Assembly: GCF_001425445.1 (NCBI RefSeq)
Contig: NZ_LMQU01000001.1
Span: 311,221 to 375,220 of the forward strand
Direction: 5' to 3'
Length of the DNA stretch: 64,000 nucleotides
DNA from: Devosia sp. Leaf420
Lineage (GTDB): Bacteria > Pseudomonadota > Alphaproteobacteria > Rhizobiales > Devosiaceae
Made by a program: the position numbers and the translations under genes
Notes under the pieces: generated by a model
Told to the model about the DNA's origin: nothing
The model's input: only the letters and a program-made list of their open reading frames with translations
The model's database searches: none
Shown: positions 7,301 to 16,515 of the stretch, piece after piece
How positions within the stretch are numbered: position 1 is the stretch's first letter
How the letters are laid out: each line of letters starts with the position of its first letter

Positions 7301-9586
7301 TCAGGCTGCAACGGCATCGTCCACGGCGGAAATCTCGACCCGCGGCAGGCCAGCATCGATAAGCTGACGGCGGACGCTATCGGCGGAATCGATATCCTCG
7401 TCTTCGGCGGTGACCAGAACGACCCGGCCGCCGAGATCGGCGAAGATGGGAAGTGTCGAGCGGCCGCCGACTTTGCCGGTGAGGACGAGAACGACTTCGT
7501 AGATATCGCCTAGGGCTTCCACCAGCGTCGATGGCTTTGTGGAGCTGCGCTCGATGGTTTCGCCTTGCCCCCAGGCAACTTCCGCATAGCTTTGGTCGGC
7601 AGATTTCTGCACGACATCGCCGAAGCCAGCGCGATTGAGGCTGAGATCGGAGAGGCCAGGGTTCTCGCCGACATAGCCGCTGCCGGCATCGATAAGGACG
7701 ACGCTCAACCCCTTGCCAAGCGCGTCGGCAACGAGGGCGTCAGCCATGCGGCGGCCGGGCTCGGCGCTGCCGTGATCGGCCAGCAGCAGCAGATGGGTCT
7801 TGCCGAGGACGAGGTCGGCCGCAAGATCGGAATAGCGGACGATGCCCGTGACCTGTTGGGTCTTGGGACGCATGGTAGCGACTTCGACGGGTTCTTCTTC
7901 GGACGATGCTGCGACGGCCGCACGGGCCGCTTCGCGCTCGGCGCGGCGTTCGGCGAGATCACGAAGCAGAGTGCGGGCATTGGCGGAGGCGACTGCGGTT
8001 TGGTCGACCGGCTCGGGCTCGGCGACTACCGCGGATCCATGGTTGGTTTCCGCTGCGGCTTCGTCATAGACGACCTCGTCTTTGACATCGATTTGGACCG
8101 GCTCTTCGACAGGCTCAGGAGCCGCAGCGGTGCGGACGGGTTGAGTCACAACCGGGACCGGTTGCTGGGCAGCGGCGTAATAGGGTTCGATCGGGCGCAG
8201 CGCGCGGCCCGACATCAGTTCGCCGAAAACCACGGCGCCGAACTGGACGGAGAACGCGACGATACCAATGCCGGCGAGAATGAGTGCGGTCTTGGGAAAG
8301 GCCGGGATAACCGAAGGCACAGCCTCAGTCACGACGCGGACATCGGGAAGCGTCGAATTGGAATCGACGCGCGACGAGGCTTCATTATAGCGCAGCAGGT
8401 AGGACTCGAGCAGATCGCGCTGGGCCTTGGCTTCGCGCTGCAGGCTATCGAGCGCAACAGTGTCTTGGGTTGCGGTCGACGCCGTCTGCTTGAAGCGGGC
8501 AAGATCGGACTGCATGGATGCTTCGAGATCGGCCTCGACCTGGGCTTCGGCTTCGAGGGCCGCAGCGACACGATAGCCTTCCTGGTTGATGCGGGTATCG
8601 AGCTCGGCGATCTGCGCATTGAGCGCGCGCACCGTGGGGTGGTTGGAAAGCAGCGTTGCCGAAAGCTGGGCGAGCTGGCCCTGGAGTCGCGCCTTTTCCT
8701 GGCTGAGCTGCTGGATGACGGTCGAATTTCTCGCGTCAGCAATGCTCTCGATCGGCTGGCCGCGTTCAAGGAGGCCGCGAATGACGGCGGCGCGCGATTG
8801 CGCGGTGTTCTTGCGCTCCTGAGCCGATGTGATCTGGGTCGTCAGCGTCGAGAGTTGCTGATCGAGCAAGGTGGTGTTGTTGGTACCGACAAAGAGATCA
8901 TTGTCGACGCGGTACTGGGCAACCTTTGATTCAGCGTCCCGCACGGCAATGCGCAAACGATCGATTTCCTGATTGAGCCATTCCGATGCCTCGGCGGTAT
9001 CAGCAAGCGAAAGCTGGGCGCGGCGGGCAACGTGGGCGGCAGCGACGGCATTGGCAATGTCGGCGGCCAATTGCGGATCGGTCGAGCGCACGAGAATGGA
9101 GATGATGCGGGAATCGCGCTCCTGAATGACCGTCATGCGATCATAAAGCGTGGTCATGACGCGCTCGTCGACGCTGACTGGTGTCGAGCTGCGGCCGATA
9201 AGCTGCATGATGACGCCAAGCGGCGAGAAGCCGGACTGGCTGCCGTTGAATTCGGGTTTGGAGCGCAGATCGAGTTTATCGATGACGCCAAGCAGGGTAT
9301 CGCGCGATTTGATCAGTTCGATCTGGCTCGAGACGACGCTAGCATCGCCAGCCGTGCTCGACGGCGCTTGTTCATTGGCAGCGCGCGCATAAACATTGGA
9401 GCGCGGTTCGACGAGAATAGATGCCGAGGATTCATAGAGCCGCGGCATCATCATCAAGACGAGAAATGCTGCAGCCAAGACCAACAAAGTTATGATGATG
9501 ATGCGCGGCAGTCGCCGGCCGACGGCGGAAAAGACAGCAGCTACATCAATTCGCGCATCGCGCATCGTCGGGGCGTATTCGCTCAC
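7301..9586 (-). CDS. Wzz/GumC-type exopolysaccharide co-polymerase with degenerate kinase domain
   Basis: A 761-residue polysaccharide co-polymerase that sets chain length and links polymerisation to export. Residues 28-48 form TM1; a long periplasmic region with coiled coils (about 195-400) follows; residues 414-432 carry the proline-rich Wzz motif (PDVRVVTEAVPSVIPAFPK) just before TM2 at about 433-455. A 120-residue acidic, proline-rich linker leads to a C-terminal domain (about 583-761) with the layout of a bacterial tyrosine kinase. Its P-loop position reads ADHGSAEPGRRMAD, with no GK[ST], and the tyrosine cluster is missing, so it is probably inactive and may be scaffolding. It is divergent from the OPX gene with a 150-bp shared promoter region. 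Confidence 0.92.
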   Translation of the reverse strand: MSEYAPTMRDARIDVAAVFSAVGRRLPRIIIITLLVLAAAFLVLMMMPRLYESSASILVEPRSNVYARAANEQAPSSTAGDASVVSSQIELIKSRDTLLGVIDKLDLRSKPEFNGSQSGFSPLGVIMQLIGRSSTPVSVDERVMTTLYDRMTVIQERDSRIISILVRSTDPQLAADIANAVAAAHVARRAQLSLADTAEASEWLNQEIDRLRIAVRDAESKVAQYRVDNDLFVGTNNTTLLDQQLSTLTTQITSAQERKNTAQSRAAVIRGLLERGQPIESIADARNSTVIQQLSQEKARLQGQLAQLSATLLSNHPTVRALNAQIAELDTRINQEGYRVAAALEAEAQVEADLEASMQSDLARFKQTASTATQDTVALDSLQREAKAQRDLLESYLLRYNEASSRVDSNSTLPDVRVVTEAVPSVIPAFPKTALILAGIGIVAFSVQFGAVVFGELMSGRALRPIEPYYAAAQQPVPVVTQPVRTAAAPEPVEEPVQIDVKDEVVYDEAAAETNHGSAVVAEPEPVDQTAVASANARTLLRDLAERRAEREAARAAVAASSEEEPVEVATMRPKTQQVTGIVRYSDLAADLVLGKTHLLLLADHGSAEPGRRMADALVADALGKGLSVVLIDAGSGYVGENPGLSDLSLNRAGFGDVVQKSADQSYAEVAWGQGETIERSSTKPSTLVEALGDIYEVVLVLTGKVGGRSTLPIFADLGGRVVLVTAEDEDIDSADSVRRQLIDAGLPRVEISAVDDAVAA

Positions 9587-9737
9587 GGCAAATCCTCATC
9601 ATCCGCCGCACTATCGGTGTTCGCTATCAAAATTCAGTTAATCGTCAGATCACATTCGAATTGCCCCGCAAGGACATAAGGGAAATCTTAACCATAAACG
9701 GGAAGACTGAGGGTCAATTCAAACGCGCGGATTCACC

Positions 9738-10289
9738 ATGCGCTGGCTTCCCATACTCGCCGTCACATTGATGCTCCCCCTTGCTGCGTGCGCTACGACG
9801 CGGCCGGCTAGCTATTTCGTAGAGCCCTCCGGGCCCTATACGCTCGACACCGGCGATCTCGTGCGAGTGACCGTCTACGGCGATCAGGAGCTGAGCAACA
9901 GCTACCGCGTCGGCGACAATGGCACGATATCCTTCCCGCTTGTGGGTCAGGTGCAGGTGCGTGGACAGACCACTTCGGTGGCGGCCAACCGGCTCGCCGG
10001 AGCGCTGGCCAACGGTTATCTTCGCAATCCCAATGTGGCGGTGGAAGTGGCGCAATATCGCCCCTTCTTCATCCAGGGCGCTGTGCGGACATCGGGCCAG
10101 TTCGCCTATGTGCCGAACATGACGGTGCGCGCTGCGATCAGCACGGCCGGCGGCTATGGCGAAACGGCAAACCGCAACAATGTCACCGTCTATCGCCGCC
10201 AGGGCAATGAAATGGTGCGCGGTGACGTCGATCTCGACTTCCCGGTCTATCCCGGTGACACTGTCGTCGTTTCCGAACGCTGGTTCTAA
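9738..10289 (+). CDS. OPX-type polysaccharide export lipoprotein (Wza-like, short form)
   Basis: A 183-residue lipoprotein with signal peptide and lipobox LAAC (Cys18). The polysaccharide export domain is seen from YTLDTGDLVRVTVYGDQEL to GQVQVRG, followed by one SLBB-type repeat (FFIQGAVRTSGQFAYVPNMT to VYPGDTVVV). It lacks the extra SLBB domains and C-terminal barrel helix of E. coli Wza, a short architecture common in rhizobia. It should form the periplasmic/outer-membrane conduit and dock onto the Wzz-type protein encoded divergently next door. First gene of a four-gene plus-strand run to 14289. Confidence 0.93.
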   Translation: MRWLPILAVTLMLPLAACATTRPASYFVEPSGPYTLDTGDLVRVTVYGDQELSNSYRVGDNGTISFPLVGQVQVRGQTTSVAANRLAGALANGYLRNPNVAVEVAQYRPFFIQGAVRTSGQFAYVPNMTVRAAISTAGGYGETANRNNVTVYRRQGNEMVRGDVDLDFPVYPGDTVVVSERWF

Positions 10290-10294
10290 ACTCG

Positions 10295-11422
10295 ATGACG
10301 AGGCCGCTGCGCATATTGCAGGTGATGCGCGCGCCTGTCGGCGGACTTTTTCGCCATGTGGCCGACCTCACCCGCATGCTCAATGCGCGGGGGCATAGCG
10401 TCGGGCTAATCGTCGATGCGCTCGCAAGCGATGCGCAGACGACGGCGCGTCTCGATGCACTGCGCGAGCATGCGACGCTTGGCATTCATGCGATGCCTAT
10501 GCCGCGCGTGCTAGGCAAAGGCGATCTGACGGCGCCTTTTGCCGTGCGGCGGATCGCTCAGCAAGTTTCGGCCGATATTCTTCACGGGCACGGCGCCAAG
10601 GGCGGGCTTTATGCGCGGCTGGCGCATTTGGGACGCAAGCTGCCAGCGGCGGTCTATACGCCGCATGGCGGTGTGCTGCACTTTTCGGCGCGCTCGCGGA
10701 GTGGGCAGGTTTTTCACTGGCTGGAGCGAAAGCTGCTGAGCCAGACCGGCGCCATCGTCTTCGAAAGCCAATTTGCCCGCGACACCTATAGCCGGTTGAT
10801 CGCGCCGCCCAGTTGCCGGACTGAAATTATTTATAATGGGCTCGATCGCGCTGAATTCGAGCCCGTCGCGAAGGTTGGCGACCCGGCTGATTTCGTGTTT
10901 GTTGGCGAGTTGCGCGAGCTTAAGGGCATTTTCCCGCTGGTCGATGCGCTTAATCAGTTGAAGCGGGCAGATGGCAAGCCGGTGACACTTGTAATGGCCG
11001 GCGACGGACCGCAGCGCGAGGAGCTTGAGGCGCATATTGCGGGGCTGTCGCTGCAGCGTCAGGTCAAGCTTGTGGGCTCTCAGCCGGCGCGCAGTGTCTT
11101 TGCCATGGGCAATTATGGCGTGATCCCGTCGCTGGCGGAGTCACTGCCCTATGTGGTGCTGGAGGCGACGGCGGCGTGGCTTCCGGTGGTGACGACGCGG
11201 GTTGGCGGCATCCCGGAAATCTTTGCCGGCACTACAGAGACATTGGTTGAGCCGGGGAATGCTGAGGCTCTGGCCGTGTCGATGCAGCGGATGCTCGATG
11301 AGCCGGAGGCTGCAATGGCGGAACTTGCAATCCGGCGGCGGCGCGTCGAGACAGAATTTTCGCTCGACACCATGGCGACGCGCATCGAGGCGCTCTATCG
11401 CGATATCCTCGACAAAGCCTGA
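10295..11422 (+). CDS. Glycosyltransferase family 4
   Basis: A 375-residue GT-B fold retaining glycosyltransferase. The N-terminal acceptor domain opens with RILQVMRAPVGGLFRHV, and the C-terminal donor domain carries the E-x7-E signature as ESLPYVVLE (Glu282 and Glu290), preceded by VMAGDGPQREEL. It would add one sugar to the undecaprenyl-linked repeat unit on the cytoplasmic face. Only five bases separate it from the OPX stop codon, so it is in the same operon. It is the sole glycosyltransferase in this stretch besides the priming enzyme, suggesting that the repeat unit is short or that further transferases lie elsewhere. Confidence 0.92.
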   Translation: MTRPLRILQVMRAPVGGLFRHVADLTRMLNARGHSVGLIVDALASDAQTTARLDALREHATLGIHAMPMPRVLGKGDLTAPFAVRRIAQQVSADILHGHGAKGGLYARLAHLGRKLPAAVYTPHGGVLHFSARSRSGQVFHWLERKLLSQTGAIVFESQFARDTYSRLIAPPSCRTEIIYNGLDRAEFEPVAKVGDPADFVFVGELRELKGIFPLVDALNQLKRADGKPVTLVMAGDGPQREELEAHIAGLSLQRQVKLVGSQPARSVFAMGNYGVIPSLAESLPYVVLEATAAWLPVVTTRVGGIPEIFAGTTETLVEPGNAEALAVSMQRMLDEPEAAMAELAIRRRRVETEFSLDTMATRIEALYRDILDKA

Positions 11423-11476
11423 GCTTTCGTTTCACCGAGTATAAACCCCTTGGCCCCATGATGCAGCCGGGAGTAG

Positions 11477-13012
11477 GTGAGTACCGGTAGCATCATGTTT
11501 CGTGTCGATCCAAAGCAGGCCATCGCGGACCATGCCGCGCGCAAGCCCGAGGGGGATGGCGCGACGCTGTCGGCCGCTGCCGTCGAAATCGCTGCGCGCC
11601 CTGTCGAACGCACCTATTCGGGCACCGTTATCGTCGGCGTGGCGCAGGTCGTCGAAGCGCTCCTGCTGATTATTCTCGGCTACGGCATTCACGCGGTCTA
11701 TGTGCCATCGGGACAGGAAGGCTTTTATCTCTCCGTCGTCGTCGGCACGTGCCTCGCGACCAATATCGGGCTCAACCTGATCCGCGCGCATCGCATCACC
11801 ACCTATCGCCGCGTGGTCGGGCAGTTCGGCCAGGTATTGGCGGTGTGGCTTTGCGTGATGGCGGTGATGACCGCTGCCATTTTCTTTTTCAAGGCGGGGG
11901 ATATGCTCTCGCGCGTCTGGCTGCTGACCTGGTTCATTTCGGGCGCAGTGGTGCTCATCGCCTATCGGCTCATGCTGCGTTTTCTCGTCCTGCGCTGGAC
12001 AAATCTCGGACGGTTGAAGCGTCGCGCGGTGATCGTCGGTGGTGGGCGCGATGCGGAAATTCTCATCGAGCAGATTCAGAACGGCGCAGACAAAGACATC
12101 GAGTTGCTGGGGCTGTTTGACGATCGCTATGACTCACGGTCGCCAGAATCGGTGGCGGGACTGAGCAAGCTTGGCCGGGTGTCGACGCTGATCGACTTTG
12201 CGCGACTGACACCGGTTGATCTCGTGATCGTGTCAATGCCGCTTTCAGCGGAAAAGCGCGTGCTCGATATGCTGACCCAGCTTTGGGTGCTGCCGGTGGA
12301 CATCCGCCTTTCGGCGCATATGAGCAAGCTCAAGTTCACGGATCGCGCCTATTCCTATGTCGGTGGCGTGCCCGTGCTCGACATGGCCGATCGGCCGATC
12401 TCGGACTGGAACCTCGTCTTTAAATGGGTGTTCGACAAGATCGTCGCGATAACGGCGCTGCTGCTGCTCTCGCCGGTGATGATCGTCGCCGCCATCGCCA
12501 TCAAGCTCGAGAGCAAGGGGCCGGTGTTCTTCGTGCAGAACCGGCATGGCTTTAACAACCAGCTGATCCGTATCTACAAGTTCCGCTCGATGCGGACCGA
12601 CATGCTCGATGCCGGTGCCACGAAGCTCGTGACCAAGAACGATCCGCGCGTGACACGCGTCGGCAAGTTCATCCGCAAGACCTCGATCGACGAATTGCCG
12701 CAGCTTTTCAACGTGTTGAAGGGCGAGCTTTCGGTAGTTGGCCCCCGCCCCCATGCCCTGCAGGCCAAGGCCGATAACCAGCTCTATTATGAAGCGGTTG
12801 AGGGTTACTTCGCGCGCCATCGCGTCAAGCCCGGGATGACCGGCTGGGCGCAGATCCATGGCTGGCGCGGGGAAACCGACACGATCGACAAGATCATGCA
12901 GCGCGTGAACCATGATCTCTACTATATCGAGAACTGGAGCCTCTTGCTCGATCTCTACATCGTCTTGATGACGCCGGTTTCGCTCATCGCCAAGAACGAG
13001 AATGCGTATTGA
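11477..13012 (+). CDS. Undecaprenyl-phosphate sugar phosphotransferase (WcaJ/ExoY type)
   Basis: A 511-residue priming enzyme that transfers a sugar-1-phosphate from a nucleotide sugar to undecaprenyl phosphate to start repeat-unit synthesis. Four or five N-terminal transmembrane segments (about 50-175) are followed by a Rossmann-like domain (RRAVIVGGGRDAEIL), a membrane-associated helix (VAITALLLLSPVMIVAAIAI) and the catalytic region with VQNRHG, YKFRSMR, SIDELPQLFNVL, GELSVVGPRPH and RVKPGMTGWAQIHG. The GTG at 11477 has GGGAG close upstream; an ATG at 11495 is an alternative. The sugar is most often glucose or galactose in this family; I cannot tell which here. Confidence 0.93.
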   Translation: MSTGSIMFRVDPKQAIADHAARKPEGDGATLSAAAVEIAARPVERTYSGTVIVGVAQVVEALLLIILGYGIHAVYVPSGQEGFYLSVVVGTCLATNIGLNLIRAHRITTYRRVVGQFGQVLAVWLCVMAVMTAAIFFFKAGDMLSRVWLLTWFISGAVVLIAYRLMLRFLVLRWTNLGRLKRRAVIVGGGRDAEILIEQIQNGADKDIELLGLFDDRYDSRSPESVAGLSKLGRVSTLIDFARLTPVDLVIVSMPLSAEKRVLDMLTQLWVLPVDIRLSAHMSKLKFTDRAYSYVGGVPVLDMADRPISDWNLVFKWVFDKIVAITALLLLSPVMIVAAIAIKLESKGPVFFVQNRHGFNNQLIRIYKFRSMRTDMLDAGATKLVTKNDPRVTRVGKFIRKTSIDELPQLFNVLKGELSVVGPRPHALQAKADNQLYYEAVEGYFARHRVKPGMTGWAQIHGWRGETDTIDKIMQRVNHDLYYIENWSLLLDLYIVLMTPVSLIAKNENAY

Positions 13013-14289
13013 GTGTCTCTGGCACATTTGACCCAGGCCTTGTGAGGCCTAGTGTCTCGGGCCGGGATTATGTGCGGCAGCGCGCCGAGAAACTGCTCGA
13101 TGTTGTCGTCGCCCTTTGGATCTTTGCCGGCGGCATCGTCATCATCGAGCCATCGCCCTACGAGGTGATGTTCCTGCTGGTATTGCCCGTGGCGGTCATG
13201 GCCGGGCTTGGGCTCTACCGATCAACGTTCGGGCTCCTCGCCATCATTCTGGGCTTCATACCCTTCGCCCTGATCGCGGCCATCCAGGTTCGGATAACGC
13301 CGATATCGGAAGCGATCATCTTCACGGCCGTGACCATCTTCCTGATGATCACGAGCTATTTCCTCGCAAATTATCTCGCCGAAGCGACCGAGCGGCGCAT
13401 GCGCGTGATCATGCGCGCCTATACCTGGATTGCCGTGATACTCGCGCTGGTCGGCACTCTCGCCTATCTCCGGGTTATGCCGGGCGGCAGCTTTTTCCTG
13501 ATCTATGATCGCGCCAAGGCGACGTTCAAGGATCCCAACGTTTTCGCGCCGTTTCTCGTCCTGCCGGCGATGTTTGCGCTGCAGCGCATTCTCCTCGGAC
13601 GCGGTTGGCAGGTGATCCTCGCCTGCGCGGCCTATTTCATTCTGTTTCTGGGGGTCTTCGTCAGCTTCTCGCGTGGCGGCTGGGGGCATTTTGCGGCCTC
13701 GTCGCTGATCACGCTGGTGCTGGTCTTTCTGTTCGAAGCCAATGCGCGAGATAAGGTGCGTATTTTGCTGATGAGCCTGATCGGCGCGGGCCTTCTCGTC
13801 GTGGCGCTGGGCGGTTTGCTCTCGGTGCCGGCCGTGAGCAAATTTTTCGAAATGCGCGCCTCGGCCCAACACTATGACGAGGGGGAGACCGGCCGCTTTG
13901 GCCGCCAGGGCTATGCGCTTGAACTGGCGCTCGATCACCCATGGGGTATTGGGCCGGCAGAGTTCCGCCATCTCCGTGTCCGAGAAGAACCGCACAATGT
14001 TTATGTGACGGTGCTGCACGTCTATGGCTGGGGCGGCGGGCTCTTTTACTACCTGATGATCCTGCTGACCCTCTGGAAGGGCTTTGGGACGATCATGCGC
14101 CCCTCACCCTATCGGCTGATGGCCATTCCGGTCTTTGCGACATTCACCATGGTGGTCGCGGAATCAGCGATCATCGACTCCGATCACTGGCGGCATTTCT
14201 TCTTGCTGATCGGCCTCACCTGGGGCCTATCGAGCGCCATCAACAATGAGCGGCGTACGACAGCGAGCCGCGAGCGAATGCTGATCTGA
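13009..14289 (+). CDS. O-antigen ligase/polymerase-like membrane protein (Wzy candidate)
   Basis: A 426-residue protein with about ten to twelve hydrophobic helices and one larger periplasmic loop (roughly 270-330) holding GRFGRQGYALELALDHPWGIGP and REEPHNVYVTVLHVYGWGGG. The H-P-x-G-x-G-P and E-x-x-HN elements are typical of the Wzy/WaaL/O-antigen ligase superfamily. In an exopolysaccharide locus with a co-polymerase and an OPX protein, repeat-unit polymerisation is the best guess. The TTG start overlaps the previous stop (TTGA), pointing to translational coupling. No flippase (Wzx) gene is present in the window. Confidence 0.88.
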   Translation: MSVSGTFDPGLVRPSVSGRDYVRQRAEKLLDVVVALWIFAGGIVIIEPSPYEVMFLLVLPVAVMAGLGLYRSTFGLLAIILGFIPFALIAAIQVRITPISEAIIFTAVTIFLMITSYFLANYLAEATERRMRVIMRAYTWIAVILALVGTLAYLRVMPGGSFFLIYDRAKATFKDPNVFAPFLVLPAMFALQRILLGRGWQVILACAAYFILFLGVFVSFSRGGWGHFAASSLITLVLVFLFEANARDKVRILLMSLIGAGLLVVALGGLLSVPAVSKFFEMRASAQHYDEGETGRFGRQGYALELALDHPWGIGPAEFRHLRVREEPHNVYVTVLHVYGWGGGLFYYLMILLTLWKGFGTIMRPSPYRLMAIPVFATFTMVVAESAIIDSDHWRHFFLLIGLTWGLSSAINNERRTTASRERMLI

Positions 14290-14325
14290 AGATCAGCGTC
14301 GCATCACGCGCGGATTTTGGTGAAA

Positions 14326-14402
14326 TGGTCGGAGCGACAGGATTTGAACCTGCGACCCTTTGTCCCCCAGACAAATGCGCTACCAAGCTGCGCTACGCCC
14401 CG
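14326..14402 (-). tRNA. tRNA-Pro (anticodon GGG)
   Basis: A 77-nt cloverleaf on the minus strand: acceptor stem CGGGGCG paired with CGCTCCG (one G-T wobble), T arm with GGTTCAAATCC, anticodon stem TTTGT/ACAAA enclosing CTGGGGG, which gives anticodon GGG (reads CCC and CCU). The CCA end is encoded. It stands between the exopolysaccharide genes and the sugar-acid locus. Confidence 0.96.
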
Positions 14403-14572
14403 ACTGCGCGGAGACATAGAGAAACCGGGGTTTGGGTGCAACCCTCAATTTGGAGGGTTGTGTGAGCAAAGTGCAGATTTTTGCGCGACCCTATCTGAGC
14501 TGGCGCGGATGCTGGCGGTGAAACCCCGAGATTTTCAAGGGGTTTCACGCCTTTTCCAAGTGCCTCAGACGG

Positions 14573-15319
14573 TCAAGCCGGCTTGATCGGATTGAGTTTT
14601 CGCCAAGCCTGGTATTCGTCCTCGGCGTCGGGATGCAATGGATAGTACCGCTGTAGCGGTTCGCCCTGCATGAGCTTCATGCGCGAAAATTCTTCCCATT
14701 CAGCGTGCTTCTTGCCGTCTTCGATGACATGCTCAGCCATCGAGACCGGCACGACGACGGCGCCATCGTCATCGGCAACGATGATATCGCCCGGGACGAC
14801 CGTGACGCCACCGCAGGCAATGGTGACGTTGACGGCATTGGGGAAGATGTCGGTCTGGACGTGATAGTTCGGCGACCAGCCCTTGAGCCAAAGCGAGAGA
14901 TCGAGCTTTTCGACATTGGGGCGATCGCGCATCACGCCGTCAATGATCATGCCGGCGCCGCCGCGACCCTTGAAATAGGTGGACATCATGTCCCCGAAAA
15001 TGCCTGAGCGCATGTCGCCGCGCGCATCGACCACGACCACGTCGCCATCCTGAACATGATAGAGCACATGCCGGTGGAGCTGGATCTCAGGATTGGCGTA
15101 TTCGCCTTCGCTGAATAGGTCTGGACGCTGTGGGAGACATTGCAGGGTGAGCGCCGGGCCGCAGATCGACTTGCCCTTGGTCTGAGGCAGGATGCCGGTC
15201 ATGTGCGGGTTCTTGAACCCCATATGGCCGAGCGTGCCGGCAATGGTGGCGGCGCCGAGATTTTTGAGGCCCTCGATGAGGTGCTTGGACGGACGCGTGA
15301 TGTCGTGTGTCTCGATCAT
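14573..15319 (-). CDS. RraA-like protein (class II pyruvate aldolase / decarboxylase family)
   Basis: A 248-residue member of the RraA/HMG aldolase family. The characteristic substrate and metal region is visible as VVVDARGDMRSGIFGDMMS and then GMIIDGVMRDRPNV, where the Arg-Asp pair corresponds to the catalytic positions of 4-hydroxy-4-methyl-2-oxoglutarate aldolases. At 248 residues it is longer than E. coli RraA (about 160), which carries no RNase-regulator implication here. Being downstream of enolase-family enzymes and an ABC importer, it most likely cleaves or decarboxylates a 2-keto-3-deoxy sugar acid (inference). Last gene of the minus-strand catabolic operon; 23 bases from the preceding dehydratase gene. 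Confidence 0.8.
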   Translation of the reverse strand: MIETHDITRPSKHLIEGLKNLGAATIAGTLGHMGFKNPHMTGILPQTKGKSICGPALTLQCLPQRPDLFSEGEYANPEIQLHRHVLYHVQDGDVVVVDARGDMRSGIFGDMMSTYFKGRGGAGMIIDGVMRDRPNVEKLDLSLWLKGWSPNYHVQTDIFPNAVNVTIACGGVTVVPGDIIVADDDGAVVVPVSMAEHVIEDGKKHAEWEEFSRMKLMQGEPLQRYYPLHPDAEDEYQAWRKLNPIKPA

Positions 15320-15342
15320 GGTTTCTCCTCTGGGCCTTTGGC

Positions 15343-16503
15343 CTACCAGTTGGTCACCGAACCGTCGGTGCGTTTGAGATGGGGCGCTTCCCAGAACTTG
15401 AAACTTTGCTTGGCGAGCAGCGCCTCGTTGACTTCAACGCCCAGGCCCGGCGCATCGCTGACAGGATAGACCGCGCCCTCGAGTTTGAGCTGGACCGGGA
15501 AGAACTCGGAATTGTCAAAGCCGAGCGCAGTTTCAGGAGCGCGCGTTTCGAGCCAGGCGAAATTGGGGACGGCCGCCGCGAAGTGAACCGTGGCGGCGGT
15601 GCAGATCGGGCCGAGCGGGTTGTGGGGCATGAGGTCGACGTAGTGCGCCTCGCTCCAACCGGCGACTTTCATCGCTTCGGTGAGGCCGCCGACATTGCAG
15701 ACGTCGAGGCGATTGAACTGATGGATGCCGCGCTCGATATAGGGAATGAATTGCCACTTGCTAGAGAATTCCTCGCCGATGGCGAAGGGAATGTCGGTCA
15801 TGGTGCGGAGGGTTTCATAGGCTTCGGGCGCCTCGTCGCGGATCGGCTCTTCGAGGAAATCGAGGACGCCCTTGTCGAGCTTGTTGCAGAAGCTGGCAGC
15901 CTCGGCGACCGAAAGGCGATGGTGGTAATCGATACCGAGGACGACCTCGCTGCCGAGTTCTTCACGTGCTCGATTGAGAATGCGGGCGGTTGCGGCGATG
16001 GATTGGCGCGGCTCGAAGACGTCTCGACTGTCCTGCCCGATTGGGAAGAAGCGGATGGCATCAAAACCCATTGCGCGCAGTTCATGGGCGCGTTCGACGG
16101 CCTCCTCCCCCGCCGCATCGCCGGTCGAGGCAAAAGCGGGCACGACATTGCGCTGCTTGCCGCCAAGGAGTTCATAGACCGGCACGCCGAGCGCCTTGCC
16201 CTTGATGTCGTGGAGGGCGATATCGATGGCCGAGATGGCGGCCTGGAGTACGCGGCCGCCCTCGAAATACTGGCTGCGATACATTTCCTGCCAGATGCGG
16301 CCGATCTGCATGGCATCCTGGCCGATGAGGAATTTGGCATAATGCTCGATGGCGCCGGCCACCGCCTTCTCGCGGCCAGAAAGGCCGCTTTCGCCCCATC
16401 CGACAATACCCTGATCGGTTTCGATCTTGAGAAGGAACTGATTTCGTATGCCGACCCATACGGGATAGGGCGTGATGGCAGTGATCTTGAGTTTTAAGGA
16501 CAT
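15343..16503 (-). CDS. Enolase-superfamily sugar-acid dehydratase (mandelate racemase type)
   Basis: A 386-residue enzyme with the N-terminal capping domain and the C-terminal barrel. Predicted metal ligands are Asp192 (VLGIDYHHRL), Glu218 (FLEEP) and Glu244 (IGEEF); His194 after the first ligand and His294 (LMPHNPLGP) are candidate acid/base residues. The D-x-H spacing and the PHNPLGP element resemble galactonate and related acid sugar dehydratases, which give a 2-keto-3-deoxy acid. It lies between the importer ATPase gene and the RraA-like lyase gene, the order expected for dehydration followed by cleavage. The exact substrate is unproven. Confidence 0.85.
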   Translation of the reverse strand: MSLKLKITAITPYPVWVGIRNQFLLKIETDQGIVGWGESGLSGREKAVAGAIEHYAKFLIGQDAMQIGRIWQEMYRSQYFEGGRVLQAAISAIDIALHDIKGKALGVPVYELLGGKQRNVVPAFASTGDAAGEEAVERAHELRAMGFDAIRFFPIGQDSRDVFEPRQSIAATARILNRAREELGSEVVLGIDYHHRLSVAEAASFCNKLDKGVLDFLEEPIRDEAPEAYETLRTMTDIPFAIGEEFSSKWQFIPYIERGIHQFNRLDVCNVGGLTEAMKVAGWSEAHYVDLMPHNPLGPICTAATVHFAAAVPNFAWLETRAPETALGFDNSEFFPVQLKLEGAVYPVSDAPGLGVEVNEALLAKQSFKFWEAPHLKRTDGSVTNW

Positions 16504-16515
16504 AATGATTTCTGG

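Noticed and set aside
7565..8929. A 454-codon plus-strand open frame inside the Wzz-type gene
   Set aside because: It lies fully antisense to a well-supported co-polymerase gene, has no family features, and is explained by high GC content in the opposite frame.
14573..15319. Naming the RraA-like gene as an RNase E regulator (rraA)
   Set aside because: It is nearly 90 residues longer than E. coli RraA, keeps aldolase-type catalytic residues and sits in a catabolic operon.
15307..16497. A 396-codon plus-strand open frame over the first dehydratase gene
   Set aside because: Shadow of a well-supported enolase-family gene on the other strand; no motif of its own.
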